DNA from: an uncultured Collinsella sp. | GTDB taxonomy: Bacteria; Actinomycetota; Coriobacteriia; Coriobacteriales; Coriobacteriaceae | Length of the DNA: 6,739 nucleotides | Reading direction: 5' to 3' | Assembly: GCA_900549335.1 (NCBI GenBank) | Contig: UROJ01000083.1 | Location: 1-6,739 of the forward strand | In this document: positions 1 to 6,739 of the stretch, one piece after another | Position numbering within the stretch: the stretch's first letter is position 1 | Layout: each line of letters starts with the position of its first letter | The notes under the pieces: generated by a model | What the model saw: only the letters and a program-made list of their open reading frames with translations | Told to the model about the DNA's origin: nothing | Database searches by the model: none | Made by a program: the position numbers and the translations under genes

Positions 1-28
1 CTCGCATGTGCTTATGCTAGCTATGATA

Positions 29-40
29 CCCCGAGCGGGG
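29..40 (-). terminator. Short GC hairpin after the superoxide reductase gene, possible weak terminator
   Basis: Nine bases past the stop codon, the minus strand carries CCCC-GCTC-GGGG, a four-base-pair GC stem with a four-base loop (five pairs if the loop is tighter). It is followed by TATCAT rather than a run of T. Position favours a terminator, but the stem is short and lacks the T-tract, so it may be an imperfect terminator or chance in GC-rich DNA. I see nothing else in bases 1-48. Confidence 0.3.
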
Positions 41-48
41 GCGCGCTC

Positions 49-411
49 CTAGAACGTCGCGGACCACAGCCCGTGCAGGTTGCAGTAGGCATAGACGGTA
101 CCGGTCTTGGAACCGCCGGCAAAAAACGTCGCGGGCTTCATGCCGGGCTGGAGGTAGTGGACCTCCAGACGGCCCTCGGCCTCAAGGGCGATCCACTCGA
201 TGTAGTGCTCGGGCACCATAGGATGCTCGACCGAGCCCACGCGTGCGCGGATCACGTGACCGTCGCGTTCGCTCTCAACGACGGGCACGTGCTTCTCGTG
301 CGCCGCGTCCTCAGTGTTTGCGGTCAGCTCCGTGCAACCGGCAGGGGTCGCAACGTCGTCGCCAAGGGCAGCGATGAGCTTGCCGTCAGGGTCCTTAAAG
401 AATTTCGCCAT
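49..411 (-). CDS. Desulfoferrodoxin-family superoxide reductase lacking the N-terminal iron site
   Basis: This 120-residue cytoplasmic protein should reduce superoxide to hydrogen peroxide at a mononuclear iron centre, using electrons from a rubredoxin-type donor; that is the known family role. The catalytic (centre II) ligands are all visible: E39-K40-H41 in EKHVPVVE, H63 in HPM, H69 in EHYIEWI, and C110 and H113 in YCNLHGLW. These match the four histidines plus one cysteine of known enzymes, with the conserved Glu-Lys pair beside the first histidine. The usual N-terminal desulforedoxin-like domain (CxxC plus CC) is present in length but has no cysteine pair. Only C26 remains, and by eye it falls where the family usually has Met. 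The start at 411 is chosen because AAGGAG lies six bases upstream and MAKFF matches the usual family start. The frame stays open further upstream into the preceding gene, but that extension is not protein-like. There is no signal peptide. It follows the SNF2 gene by 101 bases. The gene symbol dfx is used for the two-iron form, so none is assigned. Confidence 0.93.
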   Translation of the reverse strand: MAKFFKDPDGKLIAALGDDVATPAGCTELTANTEDAAHEKHVPVVESERDGHVIRARVGSVEHPMVPEHYIEWIALEAEGRLEVHYLQPGMKPATFFAGGSKTGTVYAYCNLHGLWSATF

Positions 412-512
412 GATGTTCTCCTTTGCTGATGTGCCGGTGTTCTCGATGCTTCTTATGCCCAAAGGCAGGCGAACCATCCACGGCATGGCAAATGAACACA
501 TAACGAGCGAGA
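412..512 (-). promoter_or_regulatory. Intergenic gap, possible promoter for the superoxide reductase gene
   Basis: This 101-base gap separates the stop of the SNF2 gene from the start of the superoxide reductase gene. It is less GC-rich than the flanking coding sequence. A weak -10-like CATAAG (minus strand, 457 to 452) would put transcription start about 35 bases before the ATG, but no good -35 box lies at the right distance. A short inverted repeat, TGCC-TTTG-GGCA, overlaps the upstream part of that element. I see no hairpin with a T-run that would end the upstream transcript. The gene could therefore have its own weak or regulated promoter, or be read through from dnaE-SNF2. The call rests mainly on spacing. 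Confidence 0.25.
418..423 (-). promoter_or_regulatory. Ribosome binding site of the superoxide reductase gene
   Basis: On the minus strand AAGGAG is followed by six bases (AACATC) and then ATG at 411. This strong Shine-Dalgarno match decides the start codon over in-frame upstream ATGs, for example at 477, which would add an unfamiliar N-terminus. Confidence 0.8.
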
Positions 513-3500
513 CTAGCGCCCGTCGCCGCCGAGCAGCGCCAGAACATCCTCGCGGGTAAACAGCGCCGACGAGATGCCGTCGCCGCCGAGCACGCTGTTG
601 ACTAGGTCGCGCTTGGACTCCTGCATCTGCATGATGCGTTCCTCGATCGTGTCCTTGGCGATGAGCTTGTACACGGTCACGGTATGTTGCTGGCCAATAC
701 GGTGCGCACGGTCGGTCGCCTGGTCCTGCGCGGCCACGTTCCACCACGGGTCGTAATGGATGACCACGTCGGCAGCCGTCAGGTTAAGGCCCACGCCACC
801 CGCCTTGAGCGAAATCAAGAACACCGGCACCTCGCCCGCTTGGAACTGCGCGACCATCTTGGCGCGGCTCTCCTTAGACGAAGCGCCCGTGAGCTTAAGA
901 AAGCCGACGTCCTCCTTGGCCAAGCGCTTGCCGATAATATCGAGCATGCCAGTGAACTGGCTGAACAGCAGAATGTGGTGCCCGCCGTCGAGCGCACCGT
1001 GCACGAGTTCCATGCAAGCGTCGAGCTTGGCGCTTCCCGCCTTGTAGTCCTCGTAGTGTAGACGCGGGTCGCAGCAAATCTGGCGCAGCTTGGTGAGCTC
1101 GGCGAGCACCTTGAGCTTGTCTTTCTTAAACTCGGATGCCTCACGATGCTGCACCTGCTGGGCGATGCGGTCTTGGTTGGCCAGGTAAAGCTTGCGCTGC
1201 TCGCCGGTGAGCTGTGCCATGACGGTGTCCTCGATCTTCTCGGGCAGGTCTGCCACCACGTCTTCCTTAACACGGCGCAGCACAAACGGCGACACGAGCG
1301 ACTGTAGGCGAGCGGCGCTATCGCCCTCGGCATGCTCGATGGGGCTCTCAAAGCGCTTGGCAAACGACTCGCGCGTCCCCAAAAGGCCCGGCATCAAGAA
1401 GTCGAAGATGCTCCAGAGCTCGGACAGGCGGTTTTCGATGGGCGTGCCCGTCAGGGCAAAGCGCACGCCGGCCGGCAGGCGCTTTGCGGCGCGCGCCACC
1501 TGCGTGAGCGGGTTTTTAATGTACTGGGCCTCGTCGAGCACGACGCGGGCAAAGTCCTGCTCGGCATACTCGTCGATATCGCGGCGCATGAGGTCGTACG
1601 ACGTCACGACCACGTTATGCTCGGCCACGCCGGCGATCTGCACGCGGCGTTGAGCCTTGGCGTCCACAATGGCGCACACGTCGAGCGAAGGCGCAAAGCG
1701 CTCCAGCTCGGCAGTCCAGTTATACACGAGCGACGCGGGGCATACCACGAGCGTGGGCTTGGCGTCTCCCGCTTCCACGCGCGCCAGGATATGCGCGATC
1801 ATCTGCAGGGTTTTGCCCAGGCCCATGTCGTCGGCCAAAATGCCGCCGAGGCCCAGGTGTTCGAGCGAGCCGAGCCACTGGTAGCCGTCGACCTGATAGC
1901 CGCGCAGTGTGGCCTTGAGCGAGGCAGGTACCGTAAAGTCCATCTTGCCGAGCGTATCCAGGCGCTCGACGGTGCGGCGGAACGCGGCGTCGCGATCGGC
2001 CTCGAACGCCGGCGTGCGCGCGAGCATGCTATCGACAAACAGGGTACTCGACGCGGGAAGCGACACGCCATCGAGCAGGTCGACGGCGTCGACACCCAGG
2101 TCCTCGGCAAGACCAAACGCGGCGCGGGCACCCTCGTCCAGGCGTACAATGTCGCCGGACGTCAGGCGCGCAAACGTCTGGTGGCGCTTGTACGAGTCCA
2201 GATAGATGGCAAGATCTGCCGCCGAAAGACCGCTCGCGCCCAGTTCGACATCGAGCAGGTTGCTCTTGACGGTCGCGCGCACCGAAAGCTTGGGCGCAGG
2301 GCGCACCGAGATCTGGCGCAGGCGGTCGCTGAGCATGACCTCGCCCAGCTCGGACAGGGCGGACAGGCCCTCGGTCAGCAGGCAGAACAAGCGGGCGTCA
2401 TCGCGCTCCTCAAACGCCAGGCCGCCCTCGTAAAAGTCGAAATACAGAGCCGCCGTGTCCATAACGCGAAACTCTGCCACCTCATCGCGCGGCGGCACGC
2501 CCGGGCGCTGGTCTTCGAAGGGGCTTCCCGGAGCACCCAGGCTAAAGAGATCTGCCGACCAGTCGCCGTAGCTAACCGTAATCTTGCAGGTCACGAGCCT
2601 ATCGTCGACGCCAATCGCCATGGCAAAGCTCGGCTCGGGCGCCACGGTATCGAGCGCAGCGGGCGCGGTAAGGTCGGTGTAGTCGCGCAAAATGGGCAGC
2701 GCCATGCGACAGAATTCGCCCACCTGCTCGGCGGCGATATGGACCGGCGTGCGACAGGGCAACAGACGCGACAGAAACGGTGCGGCATGCTGGGCAAACG
2801 CCGCATCGGCGCGGCGCGCGCGGTGCGTGTCGACCAGATAGGCAACGTCGCCCGAGGCAAAGCAGTACATATCGGCAGGCAGGCGCAGGTCGTAGCTGCC
2901 ACCGGCCGCCGGCGCGATTTTGGCGGCAAGAAGCGGCGGTTGTTTTGCCGAGGCCTCGTCCTCCCCCACCGGCGACAACTCAACCGCTACCTCATAGGAA
3001 CGATGCGTTGTCGTTCCCCGCGACCAGGCGGGCTCAAAGGAAATGGTCCGGCCAGGTAGCAAGTCCAGCATGTATACGATGTCATGCTCGGACAGCGGCA
3101 GCTGGCGCTCGGCGACAAAGCCGCTGCGTGCAAAATCGTACGACGCCGAACGCGAACTCGTGATGTCGCTCAGATACACAACCGTTGCCACAACAAGGTC
3201 GAGCAGGCGCACCGAAACCTCGTCAAAGGCTTCGGGCGTATGGACAAACGTGAGCTTCTTGCCGTACGAGAAGGTGCCGCCTCGGACATAGGCATCGGCC
3301 ATGCCGTCGATATCCTTGACCACGTAGGACACCGAGCCACAGCGGATGCGAAGCTCGAGCGCCCAGCTAAAGCGGTCGGCAAACAGCGGATTGTAGTACG
3401 GCACCAGCGAGGGCTCCAATACCGCCTTGGGGGCATCGGGGTCGACTGTGCCGGCGAGCTTGCGGCGCATGCTCGCCAGCTCATCCATGCGCGCGTCCGA

Positions 3501-3977
3501 AAGATCGGAAAGCGCCGCCACAAGGCTCGGGCTCGTGGGGACGGGCGCCGGGAAGGGAAAGTTGGGGTTGACGGCCGGCGCGGCGGACGCGGCGCGCGCG
3601 GGCTGTTTCGGCTGCGCCGTAAACGTGCGAACCGGCGTGCGCAAACCTTCGACGGGCTCGGCGCCGCTGGCATCCAAATACGCCAGCGCCGTGGCAATAG
3701 CGTGCTTACACATACCGGGATAGCGGTATGCGGCGGGGCAGTCGCAGTCGTAGTCGATAACCTCGTGCTCGTCCATGTCGAGCGCCACGTGCGTCTTGTA
3801 CAGGTCGCCGCGCGAGCCGCGCACCGAGCCCTCAACCGTCACGTTTTTGGAGAAGCGCGAGCCGCTGTCCTCGATCGACAGCACGGCGCCGTTAAGCATG
3901 AGCGAACGCCCCTTCATAAAGGTGCCGCTCAACGCCGCCTCTTTGCGAAGCGCCTGCACAAACGTCCCCTGCGCCAT
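513..3977 (-). CDS. SNF2-family DNA-dependent ATPase with N-terminal SWIM zinc finger
   Basis: This 1154-residue cytoplasmic protein is a superfamily 2 motor of the bacterial SNF2/RapA-like type. It is expected to use ATP to translocate on duplex nucleic acid and displace or remodel bound protein; its target is unknown. An N-terminal SWIM zinc finger is visible as C78-x-C80-x9-C90-x-H92. An Ala/Pro-rich linker follows at about 112-160, then a long middle region to about 680 that fits the bacterial SNF2-associated region and has no motif I recognise. The motor starts at the RGYQ motif (about 692) and has all key elements: Walker A DDMGLGKT with K722, Walker B DEAQ at 815-818, TGTPIEN at 843-849, the FSQF segment, KAGGVGLNLT, and the arginine-finger motif DRAHRIGQ at 1089-1096 (R1090, R1093). 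It looks catalytically intact. The ATG at 3977 is chosen because GGAGG lies five bases upstream; an in-frame GTG at 3995 would place that site inside the gene. It begins 28 bases after dnaE, so co-transcription is likely. It could act in repair, replication or transcription recycling; the sequence does not say which. Confidence 0.95.
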   Translation of the reverse strand: MAQGTFVQALRKEAALSGTFMKGRSLMLNGAVLSIEDSGSRFSKNVTVEGSVRGSRGDLYKTHVALDMDEHEVIDYDCDCPAAYRYPGMCKHAIATALAYLDASGAEPVEGLRTPVRTFTAQPKQPARAASAAPAVNPNFPFPAPVPTSPSLVAALSDLSDARMDELASMRRKLAGTVDPDAPKAVLEPSLVPYYNPLFADRFSWALELRIRCGSVSYVVKDIDGMADAYVRGGTFSYGKKLTFVHTPEAFDEVSVRLLDLVVATVVYLSDITSSRSASYDFARSGFVAERQLPLSEHDIVYMLDLLPGRTISFEPAWSRGTTTHRSYEVAVELSPVGEDEASAKQPPLLAAKIAPAAGGSYDLRLPADMYCFASGDVAYLVDTHRARRADAAFAQHAAPFLSRLLPCRTPVHIAAEQVGEFCRMALPILRDYTDLTAPAALDTVAPEPSFAMAIGVDDRLVTCKITVSYGDWSADLFSLGAPGSPFEDQRPGVPPRDEVAEFRVMDTAALYFDFYEGGLAFEERDDARLFCLLTEGLSALSELGEVMLSDRLRQISVRPAPKLSVRATVKSNLLDVELGASGLSAADLAIYLDSYKRHQTFARLTSGDIVRLDEGARAAFGLAEDLGVDAVDLLDGVSLPASSTLFVDSMLARTPAFEADRDAAFRRTVERLDTLGKMDFTVPASLKATLRGYQVDGYQWLGSLEHLGLGGILADDMGLGKTLQMIAHILARVEAGDAKPTLVVCPASLVYNWTAELERFAPSLDVCAIVDAKAQRRVQIAGVAEHNVVVTSYDLMRRDIDEYAEQDFARVVLDEAQYIKNPLTQVARAAKRLPAGVRFALTGTPIENRLSELWSIFDFLMPGLLGTRESFAKRFESPIEHAEGDSAARLQSLVSPFVLRRVKEDVVADLPEKIEDTVMAQLTGEQRKLYLANQDRIAQQVQHREASEFKKDKLKVLAELTKLRQICCDPRLHYEDYKAGSAKLDACMELVHGALDGGHHILLFSQFTGMLDIIGKRLAKEDVGFLKLTGASSKESRAKMVAQFQAGEVPVFLISLKAGGVGLNLTAADVVIHYDPWWNVAAQDQATDRAHRIGQQHTVTVYKLIAKDTIEERIMQMQESKRDLVNSVLGGDGISSALFTREDVLALLGGDGR

Positions 3978-3980
3978 CAC

Positions 3981-3987
3981 TTCCTCC
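3981..3987 (-). promoter_or_regulatory. Ribosome binding site of the SNF2 gene
   Basis: GGAGGAA on the minus strand precedes ATG at 3977, with GGAGG five bases from the start codon. It lies within the 28-base gap after the dnaE stop, so the SNF2 gene has its own strong translation signal without overlapping dnaE. It argues against starting at the upstream GTG (3995). Confidence 0.8.
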
Positions 3988-4005
3988 AATCTCACCCGGG
4001 GTAGC

Positions 4006-6739
4006 TTAGATCACCGTCACGCGGCCTTGGTTACCCACGATGGCCTTGGCCTCGGCCAGCAGCGGAATCGAGCGCGCGTTGACCTTGGCAGGCACCTCGG
4101 CGCGCAGCACGCGCCCGTCCACCTGCTCGATAAAGATCTCCACGCGATCGCCACCCGGGTTAGCGGTGAGCACCGTGGCCAGGCGCGCCATATTGCCCTG
4201 GCTAAAGCGGCTGTTGGGCACCATGACCTCAAACACCTTGGGCTTGTTATTCTCCTCGTTGAGCTCCAGCGGCACAATCTCCTGCGCGATGATCTGGTCA
4301 CCGCGGTCCGAGCGCTCGAGCTTGCCCTTGATGCGCACAAAGGCGTCGGACAGCTGCGCGCCTGTCTCGGGATCGACCTCGCCGTACAGGTACCCCTCGG
4401 CCTCCTTGTAGGTCTTGGGGAACACCACGACGGTGGCCTCTCCTTCCATGTCCTCGAGCTGCACGATGCCCATGGGGTCGCCGTTTTTGGTCACGCGCTT
4501 GGACACGCTCGAGACCATACCGGCCCACCACAGCGCCTTGCCCTCGGGAATCTCCTGGTTGATGGTGCCGCCCGTGGGGTTTTGTACCTCGTAACCGGTG
4601 TCGATCTGCGAGAACGAAAAGTCACGCGCCTTGGCTAGTGCATACTCAAACGGGCGCAGCGGGTGGTCCGAGACATAGATGCCCAGAACCTCTTTCTCCT
4701 GGCTCAGCTTGAGGTGGCGGTCCCATTCCTGGCCGTCCGGATCTGGCACGCTCACCTCGAAGCCCGAGCCCTCAACGTCGCCAAACATATCGAAGAACGA
4801 GGTCTGGCCGCTCGCGCGGTCCTTCTGGCGCTTTATCGCGGCATCGATGATGTTCTCGGGGTTGTTCTTATCCACAAAGTGCATCATCTGGCGACGCGGA
4901 TACCCCGTGGAGTCGAAGGCGCCTGCCTTGATCAGCGATTCGATTACGCGACGGTTGGCCTGGCTCGAGTCCACGCGCTCGACAAAGTCGTGCAGCGTCT
5001 TAAACGGGCCGCCCGCCTCGCGCTCGGCGATAATCGCCTGCGCCACGCCGGTACCCACGCCGCGGATGCCGGCCAGACCAAAGCGCACGCCCTCCTTTGT
5101 AGCCGTGAACTCGGTGCCGGACTCGTTGACATCTGGCGACAGCACGGGGATGCCGTCGTGACGGCATGCCGAGACGTAGTGCACGATTTTGTCGGTCTTA
5201 CCCGTATAGGACGTCAGAACGGCCGCCATGTACTCGTGCGGATAGTGCGCCTTGAGCCACGCCGTCTGCATAACCAGGATGGCGTAGCCGGCAGAGTGCG
5301 ACTTGTTAAAGGCGTAAGACGCGAACTCGAGAACATCGTCCCAAATCTTCTGGGCGACCTCGCGCGTGTAGTTGTTCTTGATAGCGCCGTTCATCCAGTG
5401 GTCGTAGGTGGTCTCGTCCGAGCCATCCTCCCAGTGCAGCACCGTCGACGTGAGCAGTTTGATCTTCTTCTTAGCCACGGGCTTACGGATACGCGAGTCC
5501 GATTCGCCCTTGGAGAAGCCGCACATCTCGACGGAGATGAGCATAACCTGCTCCTGATAGACCATGGTGCCGTAGGTTTCGCCCAGGATGTCGTCCAGAC
5601 GGTCGTCGTAGGAGACGGCCGGCTCCTTGCCGTTCATACGGTTGATGTAGGACGAGACCATGCCGGCGCCCAGCGGGCCCGGGCGGTATAGGGCGATCAA
5701 TGCTACGACGTGCTTGTACTCGGTGGGCTTCATGTTCTTGATCGTAGCCGTCATGCCGGCGGACTCGACCTGGAAGACGCCGGCGGTGTGGCCGGAACCC
5801 ATGAGCTTAAAGATCTCGGGGTCGTCAAAGGGGATCTCTTCCTCTTTGATGTCGATGCCGAAGTTCTTTTTGATGTTTGCCTTGGCCTTGGAGATAACCG
5901 TCAGCGTGCGCAGGCCCAAGAAGTCCATCTTGAGCAGGCCCATGTCGGCAACGGTATGGCCCTCGTACTGGGTAATCTCGACGCCACCCTTGGTGTCGAG
6001 CTTGGTGGGCACGTGCTCGTTGACGGGGTCACGGCAGATCAGAACGGCGCACGCGTGCACGCCCTCGCCACGGGTGAGGCCCTCGATCGAGAGCGCCGTG
6101 TCGATGATGCGGCGGGCGTCGTCGTCCTTTTTATAGGCCTCGGCAAAATCGGGGTTAAACAGATCCTCTTTGCCGGGCTGCTTTTCGAGCACCTGCTTGA
6201 GCTTGACCTTGGGGTCGCTCGAGACCATCTTGGACAGGCGCTGGCCCATGTAGACCGGGTAGTCCAGGACGCGCGCGGCGTCGTTGATAGCCTGCTTGGC
6301 CTTGATGGTCGAGTAGGTGATGACGTGGGTGACCTTCTCGGGACCGTAGAGCTGGCGAACGTGCTCCACGACCTCGAGGCGCCGCTCATCGTCGAAGTCC
6401 ATATCGATATCGGGCATCTCGGTACGCTGCGGGGACAGGAACCTCTCGAACATCAGGCCGTTCTCGAGCGGGTCGAACGCGGTGATGTTCATGGCGTAGG
6501 CGACGATAGCGCCGGCGGCAGAACCGCGGCCGGGGCCGACGCCGATGCCGTTGTCCTTGGCCCATTGCACGTACTCGGCAACGATCAAGAAGTAGGCGGC
6601 AAAGCCCTTGTCGCAGATGACCTTGTATTCGTACTCAAAGCGCTCTTTGATGTTGACGCCACCGATCTCGCGCGTGGCCCAGTCGTCACCATAGTGCTGG
6701 CGCAGGCCCTTCTCGCACTCGCGGCGAAATTGGCTCTCG
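4006..6739 (-). CDS. dnaE: DNA polymerase III alpha subunit, 5' end outside the window
   Basis: This is the catalytic subunit of the replicative DNA polymerase, adding dNTPs to the primer 3' end at the fork and held on DNA by the beta clamp. The last 910 residues are present. The frame is open to the window edge (first whole codon at 6738), so the N-terminal PHP domain, roughly 290 residues, is missing here. The palm shows GVGPGRGSAAG and the catalytic pair in PDIDMDFDD (codons at 6409-6411 and 6403-6405, equivalent to E. coli D401 and D403). The third aspartate is in MDFLGLRTL (5923-5925, equivalent to D555). Next come the fingers with FNKSHSAGYA, a helix-hairpin-helix (GLAGIRGVGTG, near 5030-5085), a clamp-binding peptide QTSFF, DHPLRPFEYA, and an OB fold near 4410-4530. 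Spacing of these landmarks matches E. coli DnaE, so this is replicative DnaE rather than Gram-positive PolC. The fingers carry an altered RRAMGKKK-like motif and about 12 extra residues. A TTG at 6588 lies inside the gene and is not the start. Confidence 0.97.
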   Translation of the reverse strand, partial: ESQFRRECEKGLRQHYGDDWATREIGGVNIKERFEYEYKVICDKGFAAYFLIVAEYVQWAKDNGIGVGPGRGSAAGAIVAYAMNITAFDPLENGLMFERFLSPQRTEMPDIDMDFDDERRLEVVEHVRQLYGPEKVTHVITYSTIKAKQAINDAARVLDYPVYMGQRLSKMVSSDPKVKLKQVLEKQPGKEDLFNPDFAEAYKKDDDARRIIDTALSIEGLTRGEGVHACAVLICRDPVNEHVPTKLDTKGGVEITQYEGHTVADMGLLKMDFLGLRTLTVISKAKANIKKNFGIDIKEEEIPFDDPEIFKLMGSGHTAGVFQVESAGMTATIKNMKPTEYKHVVALIALYRPGPLGAGMVSSYINRMNGKEPAVSYDDRLDDILGETYGTMVYQEQVMLISVEMCGFSKGESDSRIRKPVAKKKIKLLTSTVLHWEDGSDETTYDHWMNGAIKNNYTREVAQKIWDDVLEFASYAFNKSHSAGYAILVMQTAWLKAHYPHEYMAAVLTSYTGKTDKIVHYVSACRHDGIPVLSPDVNESGTEFTATKEGVRFGLAGIRGVGTGVAQAIIAEREAGGPFKTLHDFVERVDSSQANRRVIESLIKAGAFDSTGYPRRQMMHFVDKNNPENIIDAAIKRQKDRASGQTSFFDMFGDVEGSGFEVSVPDPDGQEWDRHLKLSQEKEVLGIYVSDHPLRPFEYALAKARDFSFSQIDTGYEVQNPTGGTINQEIPEGKALWWAGMVSSVSKRVTKNGDPMGIVQLEDMEGEATVVVFPKTYKEAEGYLYGEVDPETGAQLSDAFVRIKGKLERSDRGDQIIAQEIVPLELNEENNKPKVFEVMVPNSRFSQGNMARLATVLTANPGGDRVEIFIEQVDGRVLRAEVPAKVNARSIPLLAEAKAIVGNQGRVTVI
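4792..4806 (-). other. Predicted beta-clamp binding peptide in DnaE (QTSFF)
   Basis: The encoded pentapeptide QTSFF, followed by DMFG, fits the bacterial clamp-binding consensus Q-x-S/D-L/F-F. It sits about 535 residues after the first catalytic aspartate; in E. coli DnaE the internal clamp motif (QADMF) lies about 520 after D401. The match in position and pattern makes this the likely contact with the DnaN sliding clamp. This is an inference from motif and position. Confidence 0.7.

Noticed and set aside
14..25. Palindrome GCTAGC and near-symmetric flanks at the left edge
   Set aside because: It is only six bases of true symmetry with no repeat elsewhere in the window; likely chance.
412..747. 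N-terminal extension of the superoxide reductase frame by up to 112 codons
   Set aside because: The extension runs through the end of the SNF2 gene and has Arg/Ala-rich composition. The strong AAGGAG just before ATG at 411 and the family length (about 120 residues) favour the shorter form.
1524..1535. DEAQ instead of DEAH in SNF2 motif II as a possible defect
   Set aside because: DEAQ is common in bacterial SNF2 proteins and keeps the catalytic Asp-Glu pair, so it does not suggest inactivation.
1332..3059. Long plus-strand open frame (575 codons) antisense to the SNF2 gene
   Set aside because: It is a mirror of GC-biased codons in a clear SNF2 coding region. The translation is rich in Arg, Ala, His and Gln with no recognisable fold or motif.
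3978..3995. GTG start at 3995 for the SNF2 gene
   Set aside because: It would place the GGAGG ribosome binding site inside the coding sequence, and no good site precedes the GTG. ATG at 3977 is better placed.
3084..4004. Plus-strand open frame of 306 codons opposite the SNF2 N-terminus
   Set aside because: It overlaps the SWIM zinc finger coding sequence throughout, has Arg/Ala-rich composition and shows no domain. It is a shadow frame.
4663..5691. Plus-strand open frame of 342 codons antisense to dnaE
   Set aside because: It lies wholly opposite conserved dnaE fingers and helix-hairpin-helix coding sequence; its existence follows from third-position GC bias.

Overview
The window looks like ordinary chromosomal DNA from a GC-rich anaerobic bacterium. 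High GC content, strong G/C at third codon positions, a superoxide reductase and the shape of the DnaE fingers suggest an actinobacterial anaerobe, most likely of the Coriobacteriia (Collinsella/Eggerthella type). This placement is an inference from recalled family features, not from a database match.

All three real genes lie on the minus strand and are read right to left. At the right edge is most of dnaE, the catalytic alpha subunit of replicative DNA polymerase III (4006-6739). Its N-terminal PHP region lies outside the window. After only 28 bases comes a complete gene for a large SNF2-family ATPase with an N-terminal SWIM zinc finger (513-3977, 1154 aa), and the spacing suggests co-transcription with dnaE. 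After a further 101 bases comes a 120-residue desulfoferrodoxin-family superoxide reductase (49-411). It keeps every ligand of the catalytic iron site but has lost the cysteines of the N-terminal rubredoxin-like iron site. The last 48 bases hold a short GC-rich hairpin that may be a weak terminator.

Together the genes cover DNA synthesis, ATP-driven remodelling of DNA-protein complexes, and removal of superoxide in an anaerobe. The first two may be functionally related. The third may simply be a neighbour, because its gap is long enough for its own promoter. I see no RNA gene, mobile element, CRISPR array or repeat family, and no convincing new multi-gene system. The points most worth a second look are the enlarged and altered fingers segment of DnaE, the cysteine-free N-terminus of the superoxide reductase, and the dnaE-SNF2 pairing.
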